64,000 nucleotides of DNA from Cyclobacteriaceae bacterium (GTDB taxonomy: Bacteria; Bacteroidota; Bacteroidia; Cytophagales; Cyclobacteriaceae), in NCBI GenBank assembly GCA_019638395.1, contig JAHBTX010000005.1:427169-491168 (forward strand), read 5' to 3'. Shown piece after piece: positions 53,417-62,434 of this stretch. A program made the translations under genes and the position numbers. The first letter of the stretch is position 1, and each line of letters starts with the position of its first letter. Under the pieces are notes generated by a model. It saw only the letters and a program-made list of their open reading frames with translations, made no database searches and was not told where the DNA came from.

Positions 53417-55372
53417 TTACATTTTTTTCAAAACAATTTGCTCGGCTTGCTTGGCAACTACCTGGTTATAAAACTCACGAAGCAATTCATATTCGGTTTG
53501 TGCAAATAAGGTTGTGTTAATGCTCACTATGCAGGTTAGATTAATTACATCTCCGGTTTGTGATATATTGTAAAAAAAACGCGCACCATTTTCCGGTAAG
53601 GTTAAAAATTTACTTTTAGGTAGTTCATCAACCGTATAGCCTGGTGGGATAACAAACTTTGACATGTACATATTTTCGGATGGAGCTCCGTAGTCAATTG
53701 GGTAAACCCGAGTATCATTTTTAAATGGATTTTGCATGAGTCGATTTGCCAATAAAGGATTAAAATAAATTGTATTTCCTGTTGAAGAAGTATGTTCATT
53801 AATTAAAACATGATGTGTTTGAACGAAAGGCTTTTCCAAATCAGTCAAATTTTCAAATTCGGATTTTGTAATACCCCACTGAGTCTTATTCCTAAATTCC
53901 TTTGAAAATTCTTCTTGACCTTTTATTTCAAATTCATTTCTGATTTTGTTGGCATTATATCCTTCATCTGAGAAACTAACAGTTCCTTCCATAACGCCAT
54001 CAATGCCAATTTTAATATTAGCATTTACGATAGTTTTTGCCTTGGCCGAAGGGGGTATGTTAATCCACCCATGATTGGTTTTTGAAATAACCAAGCCTTG
54101 CCCATTCAGGCATCTATCCGGAATGATGGTGTAAGGCAAATGTTTTTCTGTTGCATCTAATAAAATCACATTACCCTCTACGCGGGCTGCGCAAATAACA
54201 TAATTAAACTGACGAACCATTGGGTACTCTTTTCTTATAATGCCATGATTCCTTGTGCTTAGCAAAACCATCTCAACAGGTATTTCTAATTTATCAAGTA
54301 TCGCTGCAAGTAGTACATTGATATCTGCAGAAGAACCTTTTTTTGTTTCAAGCACTTTCCTCAAATCACCCGGATAAAAATCTTCTATTCCATCCCACTC
54401 GATGGTTGTGGCTATATAGCGATGTATTGCTTCAATTTTTTTAATTGGTTCGTTTATACCTGCTGTAAGAGAGGCTGCAAGATTTTTGAGAAACCCCGAC
54501 TTATCAATCACATTGCCGAAACCCTGGGCTATTAACAAATCTTTATTAAGTTTCTCCCATGATCCCATGATTTCGCGCGAAGGACTACCTGGAAAAGTAA
54601 CATGCGACAATGCAAAATTTATTCTGGAAATAAAATTCTGTTGTGATGTCATAAAAGGCTCTTCTTTAAATGCGGGGGCATCCTTAACTATCCAATGGTG
54701 TGCCTGTGCACCTAATGTACCTGCATTGGTTGGCTTTACTTCGTTTACAACCACAGCAAGATAGCCCTGCATGTATCTTTCAAAATGAAAAATATCGGGT
54801 ATGGTAGCCCAATATTCACTCCATCGGGTAGGTATCGTGCTTTGAAATTCCCAGTTGGGAAAGTAAAGCCAGAAGTCAGAGCTTACCTTGTAGGTATATT
54901 CTATTAATGAGCCCTCTTTCACATCGGGCATTGTAAATTTTTGTAAATTAAAGTTGCGGTTAAATTTTTCTTTAAATATCCCCTTTTTATCAAGCTTAGA
55001 TTCTACTATTTTTCCATTAACCAAATTATAAGTTGAGGCAGTTAAAGAGGTGATTCTATCTTCAGCTCCGCCCGATTGCCTTAATAGAATGGAAACATCG
55101 CCCCACTTAAGCCCATCTTTACTTAAGATTTTAATTCGGGTATGACGCTCAAATATCATGTTTGCAAAATTAGACCCTACATTTAGTTGGGCCTGCCCAT
55201 AATCCATCAGAATAACTGCCGCAGCAGAAGAGTCTTTGGAATAAATCGTCATTGTTAAATCGTCCATTGGAATATCTCCAAACTTTACCGGGGACTTTTG
55301 CGCATAGGCTATTGTAACGCAGTTTAAAATCAACAGCAAAAAGTAAAAACGCATAGGTTTAGAATTAGGCAT
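53417..55372 (-). CDS. DUF3857/transglutaminase-like protein, catalytic Cys and His replaced
   Basis: A 651-residue paralogue of the next gene with the same layout: signal peptide (hydrophobic about 8-22, IAYAQ), DUF3857 (about 55-230) and a transglutaminase-like core. At the catalytic positions it has KGSSADINVLLAAIL in place of GYGDCKALS (Ser at about 348 for Cys) and FNYVICAAR in place of FNHVVV (Tyr for His). It is therefore probably inactive as a transglutaminase or protease and may bind the same target. It is the first gene of the pair. The start is the ATG at 55372; the ATG at 55354 would give a tighter signal peptide. Confidence 0.88.
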   Translation of the reverse strand: MPNSKPMRFYFLLLILNCVTIAYAQKSPVKFGDIPMDDLTMTIYSKDSSAAAVILMDYGQAQLNVGSNFANMIFERHTRIKILSKDGLKWGDVSILLRQSGGAEDRITSLTASTYNLVNGKIVESKLDKKGIFKEKFNRNFNLQKFTMPDVKEGSLIEYTYKVSSDFWLYFPNWEFQSTIPTRWSEYWATIPDIFHFERYMQGYLAVVVNEVKPTNAGTLGAQAHHWIVKDAPAFKEEPFMTSQQNFISRINFALSHVTFPGSPSREIMGSWEKLNKDLLIAQGFGNVIDKSGFLKNLAASLTAGINEPIKKIEAIHRYIATTIEWDGIEDFYPGDLRKVLETKKGSSADINVLLAAILDKLEIPVEMVLLSTRNHGIIRKEYPMVRQFNYVICAARVEGNVILLDATEKHLPYTIIPDRCLNGQGLVISKTNHGWINIPPSAKAKTIVNANIKIGIDGVMEGTVSFSDEGYNANKIRNEFEIKGQEEFSKEFRNKTQWGITKSEFENLTDLEKPFVQTHHVLINEHTSSTGNTIYFNPLLANRLMQNPFKNDTRVYPIDYGAPSENMYMSKFVIPPGYTVDELPKSKFLTLPENGARFFYNISQTGDVINLTCIVSINTTLFAQTEYELLREFYNQVVAKQAEQIVLKKM

Positions 55373-55454
55373 AGAAATTTATGATAATAAAATCAATATT
55401 GAAATGCCTGCCAAAGCACTTTTTAATTAAACTTGCTAACCAATTTTCCTTCCT

Positions 55455-56846
55455 GTGACCAAATCCAAAACTCTCTTCTTCTGCCAAAGTTGTGGCTATG
55501 AATCTCCCAAATGGATTGGCAAGTGCCCTTCTTGTAATTCGTGGAATAGTTTTGTAGAAGAAGTAGTTTCAAAAAATGAAACCGATCGGAATAATTGGCG
55601 GCAAGACAATTCAAAAACCAAAGCCAACAAACCAAAAACATTATCTGAGATTACCTCATCGGCCGAAGTGCGAATAACCACACCCGATGCTGAGCTAAAC
55701 CGGGTGTTGGGTGGTGGCATTGTACCCGGCTCACTCATTTTAATTGGTGGCGAGCCGGGCATTGGTAAATCAACCTTAATGCTGCAGGTAGCACTTTCGT
55801 TAACAAAAGCAAAAGTGCTGTATGTATCGGGCGAGGAAAGTGAACAACAGATTAAAATGCGGGCCGAGCGACTTAGCAGAAAATCAAAAAACAGCCACGA
55901 AAATTTTTACATGCTGGCCGAAACAGAAACCCGCAACATTTTTCAGGCAGTAGAAAATCTGGAGCCCGCACTTTTAATTGTTGATTCAATACAAACCCTC
56001 CACTCGCACATGTTAGATAGTGCTGCGGGTAGTGTGGGCCAGGTACGCCAATGCGCAGCTGAGTTGATGAAGTTTGCCAAAGAAACAAACACTCCGGCAT
56101 TTCTGGTTGGACACATTACCAAAGATGGGTCTCTTGCCGGACCAAAAGTGCTGGAGCACATGGTAGATACTGTACTTCAATTTGAAGGCGATCGGCACCT
56201 CGCTTATAGAATTTTAAGAACTACCAAAAACAGGTTTGGCTCCACATCCGAAATTGGTATTTACGAAATGTTGGGTAGCGGCTTGCGCGAAGTAAGTAAT
56301 CCATCTGAAATTTTAATCTCACAAAAAGATGGGCAGTTAAGCGGTGCTACCATTGGTGCTACCATTGAAGGCAACCGACCGTTGTTAATTGAAATTCAAT
56401 CACTGGTGAGCGCGGCATCGTACGGAACACCGCAGCGAACACCAACAGGGTTTGATCAGAAGCGATTAAACATGTTGTTAGCAGTGTTAGAAAAACGATG
56501 CGGCTTTCGGGTGGGTACGCAAGATGTGTTTGTAAACATGGCGGGAGGAATTTATGTAGAAGACCCTGCCATCGATCTCGCGCTCTGTGTGTCGGTTATT
56601 TCTTCTATGGAAGAAGTGCCTGTTAGCGATAAGGTATGCTTTGCGGCAGAAATTGGTTTAGGTGGGGAGTTGCGTGCCGTTAACCGGATTGACCAACGGA
56701 TTAGCGAAGCCGAGAAGTTGGGTTTTGAAGAAATCTATATTTCGAAGTACAGTAAGAAGTCACTCGATTTATCAAAGGCTAAAATCAAAGTAAAGTCGTT
56801 TGGGAAATTGAGAGATGTTTTTGATGAGTTGATGGTAAATCAATAA
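55455..56846 (+). CDS. radA: DNA repair protein RadA
   Basis: A 463-residue RecA-like helicase that extends recombination branches. The N-terminal zinc finger FFCQSCGYESPKWIGKCPSC is at about 8-27. Walker A is GGEPGIGKSTLMLQ, followed by the RadA-specific KNRFGSTSEIGIYEM block. The C-terminal Lon-protease-like domain has GGIYVEDPAIDLALCVS, without a functional protease dyad as in other RadA proteins. The start is the GTG at 55455, required to include the zinc finger at the usual distance. It is divergent from the transglutaminase pair. Confidence 0.97.
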   Translation: MTKSKTLFFCQSCGYESPKWIGKCPSCNSWNSFVEEVVSKNETDRNNWRQDNSKTKANKPKTLSEITSSAEVRITTPDAELNRVLGGGIVPGSLILIGGEPGIGKSTLMLQVALSLTKAKVLYVSGEESEQQIKMRAERLSRKSKNSHENFYMLAETETRNIFQAVENLEPALLIVDSIQTLHSHMLDSAAGSVGQVRQCAAELMKFAKETNTPAFLVGHITKDGSLAGPKVLEHMVDTVLQFEGDRHLAYRILRTTKNRFGSTSEIGIYEMLGSGLREVSNPSEILISQKDGQLSGATIGATIEGNRPLLIEIQSLVSAASYGTPQRTPTGFDQKRLNMLLAVLEKRCGFRVGTQDVFVNMAGGIYVEDPAIDLALCVSVISSMEEVPVSDKVCFAAEIGLGGELRAVNRIDQRISEAEKLGFEEIYISKYSKKSLDLSKAKIKVKSFGKLRDVFDELMVNQ

Positions 56847-56930
56847 TGAATACAATTAACATACTGATGATGAAAGTAAAGCTGCTCTGTTGAAGTTTAT
56901 ATTTCAGGATTTAGATAATCTTTTTGCCCT

Positions 56931-57842
56931 TTACAAATCATTTTGCAACCCCTGCAATCCGCCTGTGTGTAAAACCAGCACGGTACTTCCGCGCCTGAAT
57001 TTCCCTTTTGCAATCATGTCCTGCACACCCCACATTAGTTTGGCCGTGTACACCGGATCAAGCGGCAGGTTATGGTTGGTATTCATCTCATCCATAAAGG
57101 AAAGCAACTGCGGATTTGTTTTTGCATAGCCTCCGTGATGATAGATTGTTTTGATATGCCAGTTTCCATACACTGTGTCCGAAAAATTTTTCAGGTGGTT
57201 ATTGATCTCCTCTTTCAAAAAGGCTCCATCTCTCAAAACCGAAATGCCAATTACTTCTGTTTGTTGATCTAAACCCAAAATCATACCCGCCATCGTACCT
57301 CCTGTGCCCACCGGCAAACAGAGATAATCAAAATCAACCTCAGCATTGAGTTGTGCTGCAAACTCCGCGCATCCCTTCACGGCTTGTTGATTGGTACCTC
57401 CTTCCGGAATCAGATAAAAATCTCCAAACTGATCGTGAAGTTTTTGAATGAAGGCCTCTTCTTTTTTATCCCGATAGGCTTCGCGCGAAACATAATGTAA
57501 TTGCATACCCCTGCTTTTCGCGAAGGCAAGTGTGGCGTTTAGCGGAAGTGTTTCTTCTCCGCGAATTACACCAATGGATTTTAATCCAAGTTCGTGCGCG
57601 GCTGCCGCTGTTGCGTAAATATGATTCGAGTACGCCCCACCAAAGGTGAGCAGCGTTTTATAACCTTGTTGCTGTGCTGCCTCCAGATTGTATTTCAGTT
57701 TCCACCACTTGTTGCCCGATATAAAGGGATGGTTTTGATCTTCGCGTTTGATAAGGAGTTTGATGCCAGCATGCTGAGCAACGGAATGTTGAAGTTCAAC
57801 AATTGATGATTTTATATAATCAAGTTGTTTCCGATCAAACAT
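56931..57842 (-). CDS. D-cysteine desulfhydrase / ACC deaminase-family PLP enzyme
   Basis: A 303-residue fold-type II PLP enzyme. K45 region: HPFISGNKWWKLKYNL holds the PLP lysine. AYSNHIYATAAAAHELG is the phosphate/substrate block, LPVGTGGTMAGMILGL binds the PLP phosphate, and PVYTAKLMWGVQDM and VLVLHTGGLQGL close the chain. The family includes D-cysteine desulfhydrase and 1-aminocyclopropane-1-carboxylate deaminase; motifs alone do not separate them. Its start overlaps the end of the upstream wHTH-PRTase gene by 8 bases, so the enzyme is probably controlled by that regulator. Confidence 0.9.
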   Translation of the reverse strand: MFDRKQLDYIKSSIVELQHSVAQHAGIKLLIKREDQNHPFISGNKWWKLKYNLEAAQQQGYKTLLTFGGAYSNHIYATAAAAHELGLKSIGVIRGEETLPLNATLAFAKSRGMQLHYVSREAYRDKKEEAFIQKLHDQFGDFYLIPEGGTNQQAVKGCAEFAAQLNAEVDFDYLCLPVGTGGTMAGMILGLDQQTEVIGISVLRDGAFLKEEINNHLKNFSDTVYGNWHIKTIYHHGGYAKTNPQLLSFMDEMNTNHNLPLDPVYTAKLMWGVQDMIAKGKFRRGSTVLVLHTGGLQGLQNDL

Positions 57843-58809
57843 CTGTAATTACATCAAAGCCCTTGAAGCTTCCGGTAATTGCCAAAGCTGAAACCTTTTC
57901 GGCAATTCCTTTCTTCTTGATTTTGCCTGCTATCTCATTCACTGTTGCACCAGAGCCCACCGCATCATCAATAAGCAAAACATGATTGAACTTTCTGGTT
58001 TCTGGTATTGAAAAGGTTTGTTGTGCGTTGCTGATTCGCTCTTCCAGTTTGCTTAATGATTTTTGAGGCACAGGAATGATACCACTGGTTTTGTTTAGCT
58101 TGATCAAAGGTAGTTTCAGTGCATAATGCGTTTGCAGGTATTTCATTAATTGCACTTCGCGCCTGATTGTAGGTGGAACAAACCCAACACCATCAGCTTG
58201 AATCAAGTTACATAGCTCTTCTACTTTAGACTTTGTTTCGTTAACAAGCAATTTCATAAGCAATCTGCTCTGGCCTTGTTTGGCATAATGTAAAATTGTA
58301 CCCAGTCGCGTTTTATCAAAGCGCTCAATGGCATAGAAATCCAGATAATACAAGCTATCAAGATAAAGTGTATCATATCCTTTGGTACTCCTTAGCTTAT
58401 CCATACCATCAATAAATCCATCAGCATTAGTGTACCCTTGGTATTTTTGCAGGGTGTTGATGTACTCTTGCACGGTTTCCTCAAAAGGTAGCTTTAGTTG
58501 TGTACACCACGATTGAAACCCCTGTGCACCTTCTTTTATCTCGCCCGTTTCAGTGATGAGGATAAAATTTTTCTTCAGAAAGGAAGTCTCGTCAGGCTGC
58601 AAATCAACTTCTGTAATCTTAGTCTGAACCTTGATTTGGTAAACTGTTTTTGGAGGTCTGCCAATGCGCTGGATTAAACGGCTATCGGTCAAATCACGCA
58701 AAGCGATATGAACCATTTGCCTGGATAGGTCAAGGTTGTCTGCCAGTTCGCTTGCCGATAACGACCCTTGCTTTTGGAGTAATTCCAGCACCTTTTCTCT
58801 AGTTGTCAT
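57835..58809 (-). CDS. Winged-helix/phosphoribosyltransferase fusion regulator
   Basis: A 324-residue protein with a DeoR/MarR-like winged helix at about 1-60 (LLQKQGSLSASELADNLDLSRQMVHIALRDL) and a C-terminal type I phosphoribosyltransferase domain. The PRPP loop LLIDDAVGSGATVNE lies at about 278-292. The middle part (about 75-230) is unlike known domains I recognise. PurR of Bacillus subtilis has a similar winged-helix plus PRTase plan and senses PRPP, so a ligand-controlled repressor or activator is a reasonable inference. A 30-bp imperfect palindrome abuts its ATG at 58809, suggesting autoregulation. It overlaps the PLP-enzyme gene by 8 bases. Confidence 0.85.
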   Translation of the reverse strand: MTTREKVLELLQKQGSLSASELADNLDLSRQMVHIALRDLTDSRLIQRIGRPPKTVYQIKVQTKITEVDLQPDETSFLKKNFILITETGEIKEGAQGFQSWCTQLKLPFEETVQEYINTLQKYQGYTNADGFIDGMDKLRSTKGYDTLYLDSLYYLDFYAIERFDKTRLGTILHYAKQGQSRLLMKLLVNETKSKVEELCNLIQADGVGFVPPTIRREVQLMKYLQTHYALKLPLIKLNKTSGIIPVPQKSLSKLEERISNAQQTFSIPETRKFNHVLLIDDAVGSGATVNEIAGKIKKKGIAEKVSALAITGSFKGFDVITDV

Positions 58810-58810
58810 T

Positions 58811-58840
58811 TTACACTTTACAGTAAACTGTGAAATGTAA
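58811..58840. promoter_or_regulatory. Imperfect 30-bp palindrome, candidate autoregulatory operator
   Basis: TTACACTTTACAG-TAAA-CTGTGAAATGTAA: 11 of 13 arm positions pair. It starts one base before the start codon of the wHTH-PRTase gene. In the gene's sense TACATTTC within it is one base off the TAnnTTTG -7 element, so a bound protein would block RNA polymerase. Confidence 0.7.
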
Positions 58841-58897
58841 GCATAATCTATTAACTCTCAATCACCGATTTGCTAAATAATTTAGTACTATTGTCTT

Positions 58898-59950
58898 ATG
58901 GAGCAGGAATACTTTAAAGGTCGTGGGGCGCAAATAAAAACCGAAAATCGCTTTCTGAAAGCGCAGTATGTAACAGAACATATTGAAGGTCTGGATGAGC
59001 CGTTGCTTGAGGCACCAACCACACAAATCTTCATCGAGCATGCGAAGAAGATTGTAAACGAAGTTAAAAGTCCGGACCTCAGCATGATGTATTCCATGAA
59101 CCCGTATCAAGGTTGTGAACATGGTTGTATTTATTGTTATGCGCGCAACACACATGAATACTATGGCTTTAGCGCGGGGCTTGATTTCGAAAGCAAAATC
59201 ATTGTAAAGAAAAACGCAGCGGCTTTGTTAGAGAAACATTTGCTAAATAAAAACTGGAATGCCGTACCCATCATGCTCAGTGGCAATACCGATTGTTATC
59301 AACCACAAGAGCGTAAGTTTCAGATTACACGCAGCATGTTGAAAGTACTGGCGCAATATCGCCATCCGGTTGGCATTATTACCAAAAACAGTTTGGTGCT
59401 GCGCGATCTGGATTTATTGAAAAACCTCGCGAGTGATAACCTGGTGCATGTTTACCTTTCTATCACCACGCTCAATGAAGATTTAAGAAGAGTACTGGAA
59501 CCACGCACGGCCAGTGCCATTAAACGATTAAAAACATTGGAAGAACTTTCCAAAGCCGGAGTGCCTACGGGTATTATGAACGCGCCTATTATTCCGGGAT
59601 TAAATCATCATGAGATACCACACATTCTAAAGGCTGCGGCCGATCATGGTGCATTAAACTGTGGGATGACGGTAGTGCGATTAAATGGATCCATCGGTAA
59701 AATTTTTGAAGACTGGCTGCGCAAAAATTTTCCAGATCGGTTTGAAAAAGTATGGAATCAGATCTGTTCTTTTCATGGAGGAAATGTAAATGATTCGCAG
59801 TTTGGCAGGCGCATGTCTGGCGAAGGCAACATTGCAGAAGCCATCCATCAATTGTTTAGGGCTTCGAAAAAAAAGTATTTTGCTAACCGAACAGCTCCGC
59901 CCTACGATCTTACCAAATTTAGAAAGGGGGGTACACTATCTTTATTCTAA
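58898..59950 (+). CDS. PA0069-family radical SAM protein
   Basis: A 350-residue protein. The [4Fe-4S]/AdoMet motif is CEHGCIYCYARN (CxxxCxxC, about residues 72-79). The SPL/KamA-like barrel includes MLSGNTDCYQPQER and GIITKNSLVLRDLDLL, and the chain ends GNVNDSQFGRRMSGEG, characteristic of the PA0069 family. Members are annotated as radical SAM or splB-like DNA-repair proteins but the reaction is not established. It is divergent from the wHTH-PRTase gene, and the 88-base gap carries the operator. A nested palindrome follows its stop. Confidence 0.92.
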   Translation: MEQEYFKGRGAQIKTENRFLKAQYVTEHIEGLDEPLLEAPTTQIFIEHAKKIVNEVKSPDLSMMYSMNPYQGCEHGCIYCYARNTHEYYGFSAGLDFESKIIVKKNAAALLEKHLLNKNWNAVPIMLSGNTDCYQPQERKFQITRSMLKVLAQYRHPVGIITKNSLVLRDLDLLKNLASDNLVHVYLSITTLNEDLRRVLEPRTASAIKRLKTLEELSKAGVPTGIMNAPIIPGLNHHEIPHILKAAADHGALNCGMTVVRLNGSIGKIFEDWLRKNFPDRFEKVWNQICSFHGGNVNDSQFGRRMSGEGNIAEAIHQLFRASKKKYFANRTAPPYDLTKFRKGGTLSLF

Positions 59951-59974
59951 GTGTAAAAATTTTAAAAATAACTC

Positions 59975-60020
59975 AGACCTTCCAGGTCTGTTAATTTAGT
60001 TATACAGACCTGGAAGGTCT
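59975..60020. repeat. 16-bp perfect inverted repeat, each arm itself palindromic
   Basis: AGACCTTCCAGGTCTG and CAGACCTGGAAGGTCT flank a 14-base AT spacer. Each arm contains AGACCT-TCC-AGGTCT, so it can fold as one long or two small hairpins. It lies 24 bases after the radical SAM stop; it may terminate that transcript and looks like a REP-type dispersed repeat. The rest of the 237-base gap to the next gene shows nothing else I can support. Confidence 0.8.
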
Positions 60021-60187
60021 TGCCATTAATAAAACCATTCAGAATCTATTCGTTTCATGGCGGATATATTTCTAAATTGTGTAGGCGTATTCATTTAAAG
60101 CACATGTGAAAAATTCATGGCAGGCATTAAAAAACATTCCATTAATTCATCATTAGAAACAAATGCCTTTTTGATAGCGATATCATC

Positions 60188-61249
60188 TTGTTTGTTGAAA
60201 ACAAATTCGATCCCTTTTTAAACAATTACCTAACCAAAAACCTGGAACTCATCAGTTCACAATTTGAATTGGCGGGAAAGACATTTGTCTATTTTCCAGC
60301 AATTCAGTTCACTGATGGCTCAGACCAAAAATCAATTCTGGATTTTATCCGCTACCAGATACCAGTATTGTATTTACTTTCAGACAAAGAGTTAGAGCAG
60401 TTAGTAAATTCCTCACGAACACACATTACACCATCGGTGTTCTATAGAATGCTTATTGATGAACTGCAATTGCCTTTTGAAAAGGCGTGCCTGTTATTTA
60501 AAGACGCTGAGAAGAAATTTTCAGCTACACCGATAGATTACAAATCAGAAACTGATTTAGATACTTTCTTTGACTCCTTTGTTAAAGACCTAACGTCCAA
60601 AGAGTTCGACAATGTTTTAGGTACAGCTCCTTTATCAAGAGATTACGATGCCGACCGCCTTTTCGATGAAGAAACCAATCAATTCTCAGAAGAAGTAAAG
60701 GACAAACTTGCTGCCCTTAAAAAGGCTAACAAATACGAAGTATTGGTTGAAACGATCATGTTGATGCTCTCCACGCTTAAGGAAGAGCGGCCTGACTTAA
60801 TCGAAAAAATTCAGCCGCTGCTAACCAAAGAAAGACTTCTGGAGCCAAAAGTGGCGCCCAGTCCGTTAGTGATCGACAAACACAATAATATCTTTTTACC
60901 TGATTTCGGAAATAAGGAGATTAAGCTTCACGCCCTTCCGAAAACCGTTTATCTTTTATTTTTAAGACATCCCGAGGGCATTCGGTTTAAGGAATTATAT
61001 CAATATAAGGCTGAACTACTTGAAATTTATTATAAGGTAACTAACCGATACGAAAAACAGGAAATAGAACGAGCCATAAACGACTTGGTGGATATGACCA
61101 ACCCATCCATAAATCAAAAATGTACCCGAATAAGAGAAGCCTTCAGAAACATTATGGACGATCATATTGCGAGGTATTACTATATCGATGGAAAAAATGG
61201 CGAAGCGAAGCGGATAATGCTGCCACAGGAGTTGATTGAGTTTAAATAA
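60188..61249 (+). CDS. Conserved Bacteroidota protein of unknown function with C-terminal helical domain
   Basis: About 353 residues, no signal peptide or membrane segment, so cytoplasmic. The start is uncertain: the TTG at 60188 opens the coding-like part and the frame is closed by TAA at 60143-60145. The C-terminal 120 residues are the best-conserved-looking part: a short strand IFLPDFGNKEIKLHALPK, then KTVYLLFLRHPEGIRFKELYQYKAELLEIYYKV and NQKCTRIREAFRNIMDDHIA, ending RIMLPQELIEF. This pattern recalls winged-helix-like effector or DNA-binding domains, but I cannot name a family. The middle (about 110-215) is acidic and helical. It pairs with the next gene. Confidence 0.72.
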   Translation: MFVENKFDPFLNNYLTKNLELISSQFELAGKTFVYFPAIQFTDGSDQKSILDFIRYQIPVLYLLSDKELEQLVNSSRTHITPSVFYRMLIDELQLPFEKACLLFKDAEKKFSATPIDYKSETDLDTFFDSFVKDLTSKEFDNVLGTAPLSRDYDADRLFDEETNQFSEEVKDKLAALKKANKYEVLVETIMLMLSTLKEERPDLIEKIQPLLTKERLLEPKVAPSPLVIDKHNNIFLPDFGNKEIKLHALPKTVYLLFLRHPEGIRFKELYQYKAELLEIYYKVTNRYEKQEIERAINDLVDMTNPSINQKCTRIREAFRNIMDDHIARYYYIDGKNGEAKRIMLPQELIEFK

Positions 61250-61294
61250 AGAACTACAAGGTTGCGGATATTATGCCTTGCCTAAACAACCTTT

Positions 61295-61302
61295 TATCTT
61301 TG
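61295..61302 (+). promoter_or_regulatory. -7 promoter element before the second unknown gene of the pair
   Basis: TATCTTTG, identical to the element before rbfA, ends 5 bases before the ATG at 61308. It suggests a leaderless transcript separate from or in addition to read-through from the gene upstream. Confidence 0.5.
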
Positions 61303-61307
61303 AATTA

Positions 61308-62351
61308 ATGAAAGCAAACGCTAATCTTAAGCACCTTGTAAATGGTATTGCTTCCATGAATATGGATGTTTTAAATACTCATCTTAAAAAAGAGTACTCC
61401 TACCAGGACACAACAAAAGAGATATTCTTAAGCGAGCTAAGTAAGCTGTTTACCAATTACAAAAGCGAGGGCGATACCGGATTTACAAGTTACAAAGGCA
61501 AATGTTCTGGTAAAGGCTGTTCCGGTTGTAGTAAAAGCGGCTTTCAGTTTGTGGGTAATGTTACACGAAATTATTTCAATTTACTTTTCATTACCGATGG
61601 CGATGGAACCGTAACCGACATTTATGAATGCAATGAGTTTATTACAGCGTTAAAAGTAGAAAACCTTGAAAGCGCAAATTGGATTTACATCCATGCAGAT
61701 GATAAGGTTCATTTTAACAAAACACCTGAGTACTGGATAAAGTTAACCGCTGCAATGGCTGCTTACCATGAAATTGTGCATGAACCTGATCCTTTAGATT
61801 TTTACACCATTGATAAATGGTTGCAAAAACATGCGGCTACTGCCAAAAGTATAGAGAGCCCAGCAGAAGCGCCTGGCATGAAATCGCGATGCTTTACCAA
61901 TTTATACCGGCAACTTACAACGCTGCAAAATTACATAAATAGTAATGAGCCTTTGCTTGAAAAAGCGAATGCTGAATACAGACTCATTACAGACGAAAAA
62001 AGTCTACTTGATTGGTTGCTGGAATATGAACCATTATATAATAAATCCCCCTACGAATTCCACGATGTGGCAAAGCAGACGGAAAACAGCTATGCGGCAA
62101 ATGACTTAAAAAAATTTGTGTTTACAGGTACACGGTATTCTACAACATTTAATTTCATTGCGTGCTATCGTAAACATCATACCGAAATGTTAAACAAGTA
62201 TGGAACATATACAGAGGAAGAACTGATAGAAGTTGTTGGGCACGAACAGTATGATTACACAGCTAACCCGGCTTTTTCACTTAAGTTTCATTTGGAGAGA
62301 CGGGATGAGGAGGGAAAATTAGGATTTGGAATCCCTTTAAACTTAAATTAG
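61308..62351 (+). CDS. Unknown protein with C-x4-C-x2-C cluster
   Basis: About 347 residues from the ATG at 61308. An in-frame TTG at 61236 would overlap the preceding gene by 14 bases and add 24 residues. Near residue 63 there is GKCSGKGCSGCSKSGF (C-x4-C-x2-C), a possible metal or Fe-S site, followed by FVGNVTRNYFNLLFITDGDGTVTDIYECNEF, which looks beta-rich. The C-terminal half (about 170-347) is helical. I recognise no named family. It is adjacent to and co-oriented with the 60188 gene, and the pair sits next to AT-rich accessory genes. Confidence 0.72.
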   Translation: MKANANLKHLVNGIASMNMDVLNTHLKKEYSYQDTTKEIFLSELSKLFTNYKSEGDTGFTSYKGKCSGKGCSGCSKSGFQFVGNVTRNYFNLLFITDGDGTVTDIYECNEFITALKVENLESANWIYIHADDKVHFNKTPEYWIKLTAAMAAYHEIVHEPDPLDFYTIDKWLQKHAATAKSIESPAEAPGMKSRCFTNLYRQLTTLQNYINSNEPLLEKANAEYRLITDEKSLLDWLLEYEPLYNKSPYEFHDVAKQTENSYAANDLKKFVFTGTRYSTTFNFIACYRKHHTEMLNKYGTYTEEELIEVVGHEQYDYTANPAFSLKFHLERRDEEGKLGFGIPLNLN

Positions 62352-62434
62352 TTTGTGCATTGCAAATGGAAAGGACTTGGTAGCAAGTGATTGCTGTACG
62401 TTTGTAAGATGCTTCATATCAAAGATAAAGCTAC

